From contig JAPLKU010000020.1 of the NCBI GenBank assembly GCA_026387935.1, forward strand, positions 48,750 through 112,749: a stretch of 64,000 bases of DNA. Reading direction: 5' to 3'. Shown here one piece after another: positions 1 through 8,245 of the stretch (positions are counted from its first letter, which is position 1; each line of letters opens with the position of its first letter). Below the pieces are notes generated by a model. It worked only from the letters and a program-made list of their open reading frames with translations. It was not told where the DNA came from and did not search any database. Made by a program: the position numbers and the translations under genes. This DNA comes from Gemmatimonadota bacterium. Lineage in GTDB: Bacteria; Gemmatimonadota; Gemmatimonadetes; Gemmatimonadales; Gemmatimonadaceae.

Positions 1-169
1 GTCGGCGGGCAAAAACCTGCTTCAGCAGGGATCGGTCACGGTCAATGGCGTGAAGCTCGGTGCGGATGCGACATCCGTGCCGGCATCGAGCGCCGTGCGC
101 GGCCGCTGGTTTCTGGTTCGAAAGGGCGGCCGCGACGTTGCCGTTGCCGAGCTGATCCCGCCGGCCTAG
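1..169 (+). CDS. tyrS: Tyrosyl-tRNA synthetase, C-terminal S4 domain (5' end outside window)
   Basis: Frame 2 is open from the window edge to the TAG at 167-169 and reads as about 55 residues of an S4-type RNA-binding domain: a helix with KNLLQQG, then VTVNGVKL, and a final strand around WFLVRKGGRD. This is the pattern at the C-terminus of bacterial TyrS, which charges tRNA-Tyr with tyrosine and uses the S4 domain to hold the tRNA. The catalytic domain is not in the window, so the assignment rests on the S4 tail alone. Another S4 protein, such as an RluB-type pseudouridine synthase, is possible but normally has S4 at the N-terminus. Confidence 0.65.
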   Translation, partial: SAGKNLLQQGSVTVNGVKLGADATSVPASSAVRGRWFLVRKGGRDVAVAELIPPA

Positions 170-181
170 CGCCGGAGCCCC

Positions 182-307
182 ATGACCACGCCGCTCCCGC
201 CCGACCGGGAGTTCATAGATTGCCAGCAGGCGTTCGCCGGCACTACTCGCTTGAACGCGAGTTGGGCCGACCACGAAGTCTCAGCCGTAATCAAGAAGCT
301 GCGATAA
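182..307 (+). CDS. Possible 41-residue ORF, function unknown
   Basis: An ATG at 182 opens a 41-codon frame ending TAA at 305-307, just after the tyrS stop. The predicted product starts MTTPLPPDREFID and ends VIKKLR. Third codon positions are mostly G or C in the first half, as in real genes nearby. No ribosome-binding site stands out, and the end overlaps the convergent aminotransferase by 17 bases. I recognise no family. It may be a genuine small protein or simply the spacer between two convergent genes. Confidence 0.2.
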   Translation: MTTPLPPDREFIDCQQAFAGTTRLNASWADHEVSAVIKKLR

Positions 308-1448
308 GCTCCAGCGCGCGGCCAAGCTCGGCGGGCGTGTTGTAAAAGTGCGGGGCAAGACGTACGCATCCTTCCCGCACCGAATGGAACACCTTCGCGT
401 CGTGGAGTCGCTGGCTCGCCGCATCCAGATCAGGCGGCCGCAGCGCGAGAACCCCCGCGCGGCGCGATGGTTCAGCCGGTGTCAGGAGTGTGATCGCGGG
501 ATTTGCCGCAACAAACGCGCTTGCCTGAGCCGCGAACGAAGCGACATGCGCCGCGACGTCGCGCACGCCAAGCTCGAGGAAGAGCCCGATGCTCTCTGCC
601 ATCGCGCCGAAGTTCACAAAATCGAGCGTCACGACTTCGAAGCGACGCGCATCGTCGAACCAGCTGGCGTCGTAGTCGAGAAACGCCCGAAAATCGGCGG
701 TCGCGGGCTGCGCCATCCAGCCAACTTCCGCAGGCTCCAACTGCGTGATGAGTTCTGGACGCACGTAGCAAAAGCCCGTGCCCCACGGTGAGCAGAGCCA
801 TTTCTGCGCGCCGCATGCGAGGATGTCCACCTGCGCGGCCACCACGTCGAGTTCCACGGCGCCGACGCCCTGAATCGCATCAACGAACAACCAGATACCG
901 CGCTTTCGACAGGCGGCGCCGATCGCGGCGAGGTCGAAACGGTGGCCGCTCCAGTAGCTGACCCAGGAGAGCGCAACGCCCTTCACGCGCGCATCGGATT
1001 CAATCGCCCGCATGATCGCCGCTTCATCGGGGAGATGGCCGGCGAGCGGCAGCATGCGAAACTCCGCGCCGCGCGCGCGCGTCGCGGCCATCCATGGATA
1101 CACGTTCGCGGGAAACTCGCCGGCCGTGGAAAGCACCACATCCCCCACGCCGTACGGAAGTGTTCGCGCGGCAATGTTCACGCCGTGCGACGTGTTGGTG
1201 ACTAGCGCAATGCTTCCCGCTGGTGCACCGATAAGCCGGCCGGCGCGCTCACGCGCGCGCTCAAGCACGGGAAAGAAATCTTCGGCGCGCAGCCGGAAGG
1301 GTTCGGCCCGGCGTGCGCCGGCATCGGCAATCACATTGCGCGTGCGCTGCGGGAGCGGACCCGTCGAGGCATGATCAAGAAACAGCGCTTCGCCGCGCGG
1401 CGCCCACGGAAACTCCGCGGCGCGGAGGGCCCCGGTGTCATAGCTCAC
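291..1448 (-). CDS. Class V aminotransferase-fold PLP enzyme
   Basis: 385-residue PLP-dependent enzyme of the class V (cysteine desulfurase / isopenicillin-N epimerase) fold. Visible features are LFLDHASTGPLP near the N-terminus, the aspartate that contacts the pyridine nitrogen in FVDAIQGVGA (D190), the Schiff-base lysine in GAQKW (K216), and a terminal RLAPHFYN block. I chose the GTG at 1446-1448, preceded by GGGAG; upstream of it the frame runs into the lpxL-type gene, which ends 7 bases earlier. It is the last gene of the PorX-MsbA-LpxL operon. Substrate cannot be read from sequence; desulfurase, lyase or epimerase activity are all possible. A Tat-exported member of the same fold lies at 61203-62480. 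Confidence 0.85.
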   Translation of the reverse strand: MSYDTGALRAAEFPWAPRGEALFLDHASTGPLPQRTRNVIADAGARRAEPFRLRAEDFFPVLERARERAGRLIGAPAGSIALVTNTSHGVNIAARTLPYGVGDVVLSTAGEFPANVYPWMAATRARGAEFRMLPLAGHLPDEAAIMRAIESDARVKGVALSWVSYWSGHRFDLAAIGAACRKRGIWLFVDAIQGVGAVELDVVAAQVDILACGAQKWLCSPWGTGFCYVRPELITQLEPAEVGWMAQPATADFRAFLDYDASWFDDARRFEVVTLDFVNFGAMAESIGLFLELGVRDVAAHVASFAAQASAFVAANPAITLLTPAEPSRRAGVLALRPPDLDAASQRLHDAKVFHSVREGCVRLAPHFYNTPAELGRALELIAAS

Positions 1449-1455
1449 GGCCTGT

Positions 1456-2409
1456 TTACGGCTCCCGCAGGTGGGCCGGCGTGTCCGACGGTTGGTGCTT
1501 CCACCGCCGATGCTGCCAGAAATACTGGCCCGGATATTGTCGCACGAGCCGCTCCAGGGCCTCCGAGAAACGGACAATGAGGTCATCCACATCCCGCTCA
1601 CGATCGTCGCTGCGTGTGACCGCGATTTCTTTTGCGTAAAACACGTAGCGGCCGTCAAGCTGCCGGATTGCCTGAATGAGGACCACGGGGATCTCGTTCC
1701 GCAGCGCAAATACGGCCGCGCCGCGCGGTGTTTTTGCGGGACGTCCAAAGAACGGCACCACGGTGGACGCGAGGCCAACGGTCGCTTGGTCCGAGAGAAA
1801 CCCAACCGCCCCACCGCCGCGGAGCACCCGTGGTACTCGGCGCACGGCCTCTTTGTCATGCATCACATGCATGCCGAGCCGCTCACGCGTTCGCCGGAAA
1901 TAGGCTTCTGAGAGCGGATTCGACATGCCGCGAGCGATTGGGAAGCAGGGCACGCCACGCGCCGCGACATATGCACCAGAAAGCTCCCAGTTTCCCAGAT
2001 GCCCTGCCACGAGGACGACGCCGTTCCCCTTGGCATGCGCGCGCTCGACAATCTCCCAATTCGGCGAGGGCGCAAAGAGCTCAAGCACGCCGGCAGTGCC
2101 CCGGCGCGACACGATGGACGCCTCCACGGCGACGCGGCCGAGATTGTCGTATGCTGCGCGCGCCACGCGGCGCACCGCGCCGGCGTTGAGTTCAGGGAAT
2201 GCCGCAGCGACCTGGCGCGTGACTACGCCGCGGCGGATGCCGAGCGGCCAGTAGCCCCACTGCGCGATGGCGCCAGCAACAGACGCCGCGCCGCGTACGC
2301 CGAGCGGTGTCAGTGCACCGATAAATGCGCGGAGCGCGAGATACTCCAGCTTGTGCGCAAACGTCGGAGGGCGGTCATCGCGTCCGGCGTAGGCGACCAC
2401 GTCGTTCAC
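1456..2409 (-). CDS. Lipid A biosynthesis (LpxL/HtrB-type) lysophospholipid acyltransferase
   Basis: 317-residue membrane-associated acyltransferase of the LpxL/LpxM (HtrB/MsbB) family, which transfers a secondary acyl chain to lipid A or a related lipid at the inner membrane. The catalytic H-x4-E/D motif is seen as HLGNWE (residues 137-142), followed by FLSDQA and the substrate loop VVPFFGRPAKTPRG, and it ends with the QYFWQHRRWK block typical of the family. Its ATG overlaps the msbA stop codon (ATGA), so the two are probably translationally coupled. The pairing with MsbA supports a lipid A role. Family assignment is firm; the exact acyl donor and position are not. Confidence 0.9.
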   Translation of the reverse strand: MNDVVAYAGRDDRPPTFAHKLEYLALRAFIGALTPLGVRGAASVAGAIAQWGYWPLGIRRGVVTRQVAAAFPELNAGAVRRVARAAYDNLGRVAVEASIVSRRGTAGVLELFAPSPNWEIVERAHAKGNGVVLVAGHLGNWELSGAYVAARGVPCFPIARGMSNPLSEAYFRRTRERLGMHVMHDKEAVRRVPRVLRGGGAVGFLSDQATVGLASTVVPFFGRPAKTPRGAAVFALRNEIPVVLIQAIRQLDGRYVFYAKEIAVTRSDDRERDVDDLIVRFSEALERLVRQYPGQYFWQHRRWKHQPSDTPAHLREP

Positions 2410-4220
2410 GGGCGCTGGCCGTTCTGCAACGCGTGGAGGCGCGCGTACGGACCGTTCGCCGCCAACAGCTCTGCATGGCGGCCGCGCTCGACGATGCGAC
2501 CCCGATCGAGCACGAGAATCTGCGAGGCATGCGTCACGGTCGAGAGTCGGTGGGCGATAACGAACACCGTACGCCCGGCCAGCAAGCGCTCGATGGCTTC
2601 CTGTACAAGCCGCTCGTTCTCCGTGTCGAGCGCAGACGTCGCCTCATCGAGGATCAGCAACGGTGGGTCCACCAGCAGTGCACGCGCGATGGCGATACGC
2701 TGCCGTTGGCCACCGGAGAGCCGAGTGCCCCGCTCGCCGAGTACCGTGTCGTAACCCTGCGGGAGTTGCGCGATGAACTCGTGCGCATTGGCCGATCGGG
2801 CCGCGGCTTCGACCTGCGCCTGAGAAAACCGCTGCGCCGCTCCGTACGCGATGTTGGCGCGAACGGTGTCGTTGAACAGCACCGTGTCCTGACTCACGAT
2901 CCCGGTGACGGCGCGTAGTGCCGAGAGCTTGATGTCTCGCGTATCGGCGCCGTCAATCGTGATGCGGCCAGCCGTGGGCTCGATGAATCGCGGAATCAGA
3001 TCGACCAGCGTGCTCTTCCCGGCTCCGCTCGACCCGACGATGGCGACGACGTCGCCCTTCGTTGCCGAGAACGTAATTCCGGTGAGCACGGGCGCGTCCG
3101 TGCCATAGGAGAATCCAACGTCCTCGAATGCAATAGTGCTCGACAAACCGACGATGTCCCGGGTCCCCTTGTCCTTCTGTGCTTCCGTGGGCTCGTCGAG
3201 CACTTCAAAGAGGCGTTCCGCGGCCGCGAGCGACTGCTGCGCTGTAGTTGGCGCCTGCGACAGCTGCTTGAGCGGCGGCAGGAGGCGCATCACGAGGATC
3301 ATGAACGAGATCAGCGTCCCGGGATCGATCTGCGCCGGCGTGGCGAACACCTGCTTGGCACCGAACCAGAGGACGAGTACGGCAACCGTCGTGCCGAGGA
3401 CTTCCGTGAGCGGACCGGCGAGGAGTGCGATGCGGGTGATGCGCACCATGCCCTTGGTGTAGCTGCCGCTCGCCGACGTGAACCGTTGGTCCTCATAGGG
3501 CTCGCCGCCAAAGCTCTTCACGAGGCGAATGCCGCTGATCACTTCCTGGAGCACGCTCGTAATTTCGCCGTAGTCGTTGCGCAGCTTGCGATGGCCCGTG
3601 CGCAACCGGCGGAGGATCGGATAGATCGTGAGCGTGATCAGTGGCGCGATGACGAGCGAAATGAGCGCAAGACGCGGCGACAGCCCGACCAGGAGCACGA
3701 TGGTCGCCAGCACCTGCGTGAAGTTCTGCACCGACTTCGTCGCGACTTCCGCGAGGATCGCCTTCGCCTGCTCCGTATCGGTGAGGATGCGCGCCATCAC
3801 CTGGCCGGTCTTGTTTCTCGAGAACCAACCGAGCGAGAGGCGCTGCATGTGACGGAACACGGCATCGCGCAGGTCGCGGGTGATGCGCTCCTGCAGCGAC
3901 GCACCGAACTGTCCGCCAAGCCAAAGGAACACGTTCTTCAGCGCGACCATTCCGACGATGATCACGATGACGCCCTCGAGCGACTGCATCGGCCGGCGCT
4001 CGTCGAGGAGCGCGCCAAGGAGCCAGTTGAGCAGTGTGGTCACCCACCCCTTGTCCTGCGGAATGCCGATTCCCGTGTGGAACAACACATTCAGGAACGG
4101 AATCAGGAGCGAGAACGCAATCACGTCGAGTGCCGCGCCCACGACGTTGGCCGCGATGTTGCCGGCGAACCGCCCGGCGTGCGGGCGGAGGAACACAAGC
4201 AGGCGCCGATAGAGCCGCAT
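2406..4220 (-). CDS. msbA: MsbA-type lipid A/lipid export ABC transporter, fused permease and ATPase
   Basis: 604-residue half-transporter that would dimerise in the inner membrane and flip lipid A-core or another lipid to the periplasmic leaflet using ATP. An ABC type 1 membrane domain covers about residues 15-330, with hydrophobic segments near 25-50, 80-100, 165-205 and 260-310. The nucleotide-binding domain has Walker A GSSGAGKS (396-403), Q-loop VSQD (442-445), signature LSGGQ (501-505), Walker B ILDE (523-526) and a switch histidine in IAHRLS. It starts 3 bases after the PorX-like gene ends and overlaps the acyltransferase. The neighbour makes MsbA more likely than a drug exporter, but related exporters share this architecture. 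Confidence 0.9.
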   Translation of the reverse strand: MRLYRRLLVFLRPHAGRFAGNIAANVVGAALDVIAFSLLIPFLNVLFHTGIGIPQDKGWVTTLLNWLLGALLDERRPMQSLEGVIVIIVGMVALKNVFLWLGGQFGASLQERITRDLRDAVFRHMQRLSLGWFSRNKTGQVMARILTDTEQAKAILAEVATKSVQNFTQVLATIVLLVGLSPRLALISLVIAPLITLTIYPILRRLRTGHRKLRNDYGEITSVLQEVISGIRLVKSFGGEPYEDQRFTSASGSYTKGMVRITRIALLAGPLTEVLGTTVAVLVLWFGAKQVFATPAQIDPGTLISFMILVMRLLPPLKQLSQAPTTAQQSLAAAERLFEVLDEPTEAQKDKGTRDIVGLSSTIAFEDVGFSYGTDAPVLTGITFSATKGDVVAIVGSSGAGKSTLVDLIPRFIEPTAGRITIDGADTRDIKLSALRAVTGIVSQDTVLFNDTVRANIAYGAAQRFSQAQVEAAARSANAHEFIAQLPQGYDTVLGERGTRLSGGQRQRIAIARALLVDPPLLILDEATSALDTENERLVQEAIERLLAGRTVFVIAHRLSTVTHASQILVLDRGRIVERGRHAELLAANGPYARLHALQNGQRP

Positions 4221-4223
4221 GGC

Positions 4224-5798
4224 CTACTTCCGCGGGGTGAGCAGCGCCAACGGCAGGATGCACTCTTCCGGCGTCACGCCGCCGTGCAGGAACGATCCGC
4301 GATAGCGCTGTTGGTACTCGCGCAGCTTGGTCGGATACACAAAGAAGCAATCACCGGTTGCGAGCAGCGTATTGCCGCCGGCAGTCGAGCCGCCGTGCCG
4401 AGGCAGGCGCAGGTCGTCTTCGTTCGTGAACATCAGCGCCTGCTCCGGATTTTCAGCGCGAAGATCCGCGCCAAACTTGAACCGGAGATTGTGCGTCGCG
4501 TCGCGCCGGGCGAGCACGGTGGCCGGCGTGTTGCAGTGGATCGAGCCGTGGTCGCTCGTCAGGAGCACGGGCACGCGCTTGCGCGCGGCTTCCTTGAGCA
4601 GCGAGAGCAGCGCCGACCGATTGAACCATTGCAGCGTCAGCTGCCGGAGGGCGATTTCGTCGCGCGCCACTTCATAGAGAATGGCGGATTCGCTCCGGCC
4701 ATGCGTCAGCAGATCGACAAAATTGAACACGCACGCGGTAACCCCCTCTGGCGAAATCGCGTTGGCAAGGTTGCGCTCGAGGTTGTCGGAGTCGTTGGCT
4801 GACGAAATCTTGTGGTACCGCACGGGCGTGTTCCCGCGCGCCTCACGCAGATTCAGTTCGAGCAGCTCGCGTTCGTGTGCGTTGAGGGTTTCGTCTTCTT
4901 TTTCGCCCCACCAGTCCGGGTAGCGTGCGGCGATTTCACTCGGAAACAGGCCGCTGAACAGCGCGTTCCGGGCGTACGGCGTGGCGGTCGGCAGCAGCGA
5001 GTAGTAGTGCGTCGTCTCGACTTCGAACAGCGGGGCGAGCAGTGGCTCAATTGCCCGCCATTGGTCGAGTCGCAGACAGTCCACGACAATGAAGAGCGCG
5101 CGCTTCTCATGTTCGAGAATCGGCAGCAGGAACTCACTGACAATGTCGATGGAGAGCGGAGGACGTTCGCCTTCGATGTCCTGGTTTACCCAGCGCGGAT
5201 AGTGCTTGCCGATATACTGCGCGAACGCGCGCCGCATTTCCGGATAAAGCCCGCGTAACGATCCGTGCAACCCGGACTCACCGGCGGCCGCGAGGTCGAC
5301 ATCCCACTGCACGACTTCCGAATAGCGGTCAATCCAGCCGCGCCAGTCGAGCGCGCGCGCGTCGGATGCCTCCATTTCGCGAAAGCGATCGACAAAACTC
5401 CGCGCCATGGCCTGTTGGCGGATCTTCGGACCTTCCAGGATCCGCGTCACAACACTGAGCACCTGTCGTGGATTCACCGGTTTCACGAGGTACTCGGTGA
5501 CATCAACACCCAGCGCTTCGCGAAGCGTGCCGTCATCTTCGGACTTGGTGACCATGACGACTGGGAGCGTCGGCGCGAGCTCCCGCGCCTCGCGAACCAT
5601 GGTCACGCCGCGCATGCCTGGCATCTGCTCGTCGATCAGCATGAGGTCAAATGCTTGTCGCCGAAGGAGTTCGAGGGCGTCAGCGGCGTTCCGGACCATC
5701 TCCACCACGTACCCCTTTTCCGTCAGGAAAAGGCGGTGCGACTCGAGGAGTTCAGCCTCATCGTCTACCCACAGGAGTTGCTTCGGGGCTGCCGCCAT
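4224..5798 (-). CDS. porX: PorX-like response regulator with PglZ phosphodiesterase domain
   Basis: 524 residues. An N-terminal receiver domain (about 5-125) shows the acidic pair D12-D13, the phospho-acceptor D56 in LMLIDEQMPG, and the conserved lysine in EYLVKP. The C-terminal half is a PglZ/alkaline-phosphatase-type domain with metal-site segments VVDCLRLDQW, TPYARNALFSG, SDHGSI and a late HGG. In Bacteroidota this architecture is PorX, the PorY-dependent activator of type IX secretion, whose PglZ domain cleaves cyclic oligonucleotides. I chose the ATG at 5796-5798 because the receiver fold begins there; upstream codons are not receiver-like. It heads an operon with msbA and the acyltransferase, linking the regulator to LPS supply. 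Whether a full type IX system exists cannot be seen here. Confidence 0.85.
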   Translation of the reverse strand: MAAAPKQLLWVDDEAELLESHRLFLTEKGYVVEMVRNAADALELLRRQAFDLMLIDEQMPGMRGVTMVREARELAPTLPVVMVTKSEDDGTLREALGVDVTEYLVKPVNPRQVLSVVTRILEGPKIRQQAMARSFVDRFREMEASDARALDWRGWIDRYSEVVQWDVDLAAAGESGLHGSLRGLYPEMRRAFAQYIGKHYPRWVNQDIEGERPPLSIDIVSEFLLPILEHEKRALFIVVDCLRLDQWRAIEPLLAPLFEVETTHYYSLLPTATPYARNALFSGLFPSEIAARYPDWWGEKEDETLNAHERELLELNLREARGNTPVRYHKISSANDSDNLERNLANAISPEGVTACVFNFVDLLTHGRSESAILYEVARDEIALRQLTLQWFNRSALLSLLKEAARKRVPVLLTSDHGSIHCNTPATVLARRDATHNLRFKFGADLRAENPEQALMFTNEDDLRLPRHGGSTAGGNTLLATGDCFFVYPTKLREYQQRYRGSFLHGGVTPEECILPLALLTPRK

Positions 5799-5807
5799 AC
5801 GGAAAGA

Positions 5808-5813
5808 AGTATA
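5808..5813 (-). promoter_or_regulatory. Putative -10 box of the porX operon
   Basis: On the minus strand TATACT lies 9 bases before the porX ATG, so the transcript would be leaderless or nearly so. It overlaps the plus-strand box at 5810-5815. Inferred from sequence only. Confidence 0.45.
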
Positions 5814-5815
5814 AT
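5810..5815 (+). promoter_or_regulatory. Putative -10 box of the small gene at 5822
   Basis: A perfect TATAAT ends 6 bases before the GTG at 5822, which places the expected transcription start on or next to the start codon. No good -35 is seen at normal spacing. It overlaps the divergent porX box. Confidence 0.5.
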
Positions 5816-5821
5816 TCCCGG

Positions 5822-6214
5822 GTGCTCGGTCCCTCCCCCTTTGCCCTGGCAATCCCGGCGTTTCGCTTTAAGGCGTTGGCGCTCGCTGCTGGGCGGGCCC
5901 CGCTGGGCGGGCCCCGCGAGGCGGCGCTCGCCGTCCTGACTGGCGCCCGGCTCGCTGCCGCCACGTCCGGCCCGGGAGCCCTCGCGGCCGACATCCGGTT
6001 CGCGCGGGCCGATGCCGCCCGCGCCTGGCTCGGCACAATAGCAGTGCCCGCTGTAGCCAAAGTGGCAGTCGCCCGGCTCATCGAAACCAGCACCCGAACC
6101 GACCAGGCGGCGCTGATTGCCGCTCTCATAAAAGTGACGGACGTCACGGCGCCCTACCTTGACCGGGCTGCACGTTCCGAGCTTGAGCAACTGGCGATTG
6201 CCCTTCAGGGCTAG
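5822..6214 (+). CDS. Alanine-rich small protein of unknown function
   Basis: About 130 residues, very rich in Ala, Leu and Arg, with no signal peptide or membrane segment. I chose the GTG at 5822-5824 because it sits 6 bases after a TATAAT box; the longer open frame upstream runs antisense through porX and is unlikely to be coding. The C-terminal half (about 60-130) reads like a helical bundle, with segments such as AARAWLGTIAVPAVAKVAVARLIE broken up by DVTAPYLDRAA. I do not recognise a family. It is divergent from porX and lies just before a broken DnaB-like gene. Confidence 0.6.
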   Translation: MLGPSPFALAIPAFRFKALALAAGRAPLGGPREAALAVLTGARLAAATSGPGALAADIRFARADAARAWLGTIAVPAVAKVAVARLIETSTRTDQAALIAALIKVTDVTAPYLDRAARSELEQLAIALQG

Positions 6215-6363
6215 TCCCAGCTCGCACATCACGTGATTTCGGTCACTTGCAGCGATCTGCCGGATACCCCCAGAATTGCCGGTTAGCCCCACCCGCTCGG
6301 AATTTGGCCCCTTCGCCCCATCTATCGCTCCGCCAGACCGACCTTTCGCCACTGTCCCGACTC

Positions 6364-6690
6364 GTGAAGCGCGTCGACGCCGCCACTGATGGCGCGCCGA
6401 CGGGCGACTCGTTTGCCACGGGCTTTCCGAGCGTGGACAAACGCCTTGGTGGGGGGGCTGCGCCGCGGCGATTTGGTTGTCCTCGGCGGCGAGGTTGGCG
6501 TCGGCAAGTCATCGCTTGCGCTGGCGATGGCGCTCCGGATGGCCCAGGCCGGAGTGAACTCGGCGTTTTTCACGGCCGAGATGTCGGTGGACCGGGCGAT
6601 GGAACGAGTGCTCGCGATTGAAGGGCGCTCGCGCGTGGATGACATCCGACACGGATCGCTCGATGAGTTTGCGCGCGCGGCGGTTGGCGC
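6364..6690 (+). pseudogene. DnaB/RadA-like RecA-fold ATPase, frameshifted and truncated
   Basis: The start of a DnaB-type helicase domain is readable in two frames. The first frame gives ATGFPSVDKRLGGG. After a run of seven G at 6450-6456 the homologous reading moves to another frame and continues GGLRRGDLVVLGGE, Walker A GEVGVGKSS, FFTAEMS and the DIRHGSLDEF helix. One fewer G would restore a single frame. Homology stops near 6690, before Walker B, where the sequence passes into a beta-barrel gene in a third frame. The upstream start is unclear (GTG at 6364 is one option). As read, it cannot make a working helicase. Sequencing error explains the G-run; the truncation needs a deletion or a mis-join. 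Confidence 0.7.
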
Positions 6691-7335
6691 GGCAGCGGCT
6701 CGGCGCTCACGGGCGGCGTCGCGATGGCGTGGACCGTCGGTGAGTGGAACGTCGGGTTTGGTGGCAGCTACCGCTATTCGTCGCCGTTCGACGCGTATCA
6801 GGTACAGACCAGCGTCTTGCGCTTCGAACCAGGCAGCGAATCGCGTATCCGTCTTGGCGTAGACCGCAGCATTGGCGACGCACGCATTTCGTTCGCCGGC
6901 ACGTACTCGGCATTTTCCTCCGACAAGGTTGCATCTACGTCATTCGCGACCGGTGCTCGCATTCTTGGGCAGGCAAGTATCGTGATGCCGACACCGGTGG
7001 GCGACGTCTCCATCGGCGAGTGGGATCTGTATCGCGCCGAAGGGCAGCAGGTTGGTGCCGTGGCGCCACGGGAGCACATCTCGAACGTGGCGGTAGCGCT
7101 CGGGTTCAACCTGGGCAGCGTCTACGTGCAGCCGAGTCTCGAGGGCCGCGCCTGGATGCGTGACAATGAGCGGGCGGGAGCGGTGGGCACGGGCGGCGTG
7201 CGGTTCCGTTTCGGATCGGGCGCGCTCACCTGGAATCCGTCGATCTCGTACTCGATGGGCAATGTGTATCCCGGCAGCACCACCTCGGTGGATGTGCAGG
7301 GATTCCGCGCCGCGATGCTGCTGCGATATCAGTAG
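6691..7335 (+). pseudogene. C-terminal part of an outer-membrane beta-barrel protein, 5' end missing
   Basis: From about 6691 one frame reads as alternating amphipathic beta strands: SGSALTGGVAMAWTV, EWNVGFGGSYRYS, SRIRLGVDRS, ARISFAGTYSAFSS, and so on to FRAAMLLRYQ, ending with the aromatic-rich strand expected of a barrel. There is no signal peptide and no plausible start: the frame is closed by a TGA at 6664 and the first ATG (6724) lies inside a strand. It follows directly on the broken ATPase in a different frame. I read it as the 3' remnant of a larger exported barrel. About 200 residues could still be translated from 6724 but would lack a signal. Confidence 0.7.
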
Positions 7336-7354
7336 GCTGACGTTCAGGGGTGCT

Positions 7355-7388
7355 GCAGAGGGCGGAGCCGGGTGGCTCCGCCCTCTGC
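7355..7388 (+). terminator. Strong hairpin between the barrel remnant and yebC
   Basis: Perfect inverted repeat with 15-base arms (GCAGAGGGCGGAGCC at 7355-7369 and its complement at 7374-7388) and a 4-base loop. No T-run follows, so it may act as a Rho-assisted terminator or a transcript end-stabiliser. Confidence 0.7.
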
Positions 7389-7402
7389 GTGTGCACGTCG
7401 GT

Positions 7403-7432
7403 TTGTCGTGGTGGCCTGGCGGCGGCTATCTT
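7403..7432 (+). promoter_or_regulatory. Putative yebC-ruv operon promoter
   Basis: TTGTCG (7403-7408) and TATCTT (7427-7432) are 18 bases apart and lie about 45 bases before the yebC ATG. The -10 is part of TATCTTTCGCC, which recurs exactly at 15001-15011 before rsmB. Confidence 0.5.
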
Positions 7433-7474
7433 TCGCCGTCACCACAACGTCCCCTTTGCACGCGGAAGCACGGT

Positions 7475-8218
7475 ATGGCTGGCCACAGTAAATGGAAGAA
7501 CATCAAGAGCGCGAAGGCGGCCACGGACAAGAAACGTGCCAGCGTCTTCACCAAGCTCATTCGTGAAATCATGGTCGCGGCCAAGCAGGGTGGCAGCGAC
7601 CCGGCCGGCAACCCGCGGCTCCGCACCGCCATCGAGAATGCGAGGGCGGTGTCCATGCCCAAAGACAACATCGAGCGCGCCGTGCTCAAGGGCGCGGGCG
7701 AACTCGAAGGCGTGGACTATGTCGAGACGCTCTACGAGGCGTACGGCCCTGGCGGCGTCGCGCTGATGATCCAGGCCCTCAGTGACAATCCGACGCGCGC
7801 GGTCGCCGAGGTACGCGCGAAGCTCACGCGCGGGAACGGCAACCTTGGCACGACCAACTCCGTGTCATTCCTCTTCGACCGGAAGGGGCAGGTCTACGTC
7901 GCGGCGGCCGGAATGGACGAGGACTCGGCGATGGAGAAAGCACTCGAAGCCGGCGCTGAGGATTTCGCGAAGGAAGACGATACCTACGTGATCACGACTG
8001 CATCGGCTGACCTGCACAAGGTGAAAGCAGCGCTCGAAGCCGTCGGACTCACGGCCACGCAGGCGGAACTCGCCTGGATTCCGAAGAGCACCGTGCGCGT
8101 CGAAGGCAAGGACGCAGAATCGCTGGTGAAGCTGCTCGAGGCGCTCGAAGAGCTCGATGACGTGCAGAAGGTTGATGCGAACTTCGACATGGACGTTTCC
8201 GCGATGGCGCAGGGCTGA
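7475..8218 (+). CDS. yebC: YebC/PmpR family protein
   Basis: 247 residues with the family hallmark N-terminus MAGHSKWKNIKSAKAATDKK and internal motifs MPKDNIERA, YEAYGPGG and TNSVSFLFDRKG. YebC-family proteins are cytoplasmic; members act as transcription regulators or, as shown for some, as translation factors that relieve ribosome stalling at proline runs. Placement just before ruvC is common in bacteria. The ATG at 7475 follows a purine-rich GCGGAAG. Full length, no anomalies. Confidence 0.95.
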   Translation: MAGHSKWKNIKSAKAATDKKRASVFTKLIREIMVAAKQGGSDPAGNPRLRTAIENARAVSMPKDNIERAVLKGAGELEGVDYVETLYEAYGPGGVALMIQALSDNPTRAVAEVRAKLTRGNGNLGTTNSVSFLFDRKGQVYVAAAGMDEDSAMEKALEAGAEDFAKEDDTYVITTASADLHKVKAALEAVGLTATQAELAWIPKSTVRVEGKDAESLVKLLEALEELDDVQKVDANFDMDVSAMAQG

Positions 8219-8245
8219 CGCGTTGACACTCGTGATTGCGTCGGC

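Noticed and set aside
166..369. A 67-residue minus-strand frame after tyrS
   Set aside because: No start signal or family, and it overlaps the end of the well-supported aminotransferase in another frame.
3486..4802. A 438-residue plus-strand open frame
   Set aside because: It lies opposite msbA and porX, which have full motif support; composition is that of an antisense frame.
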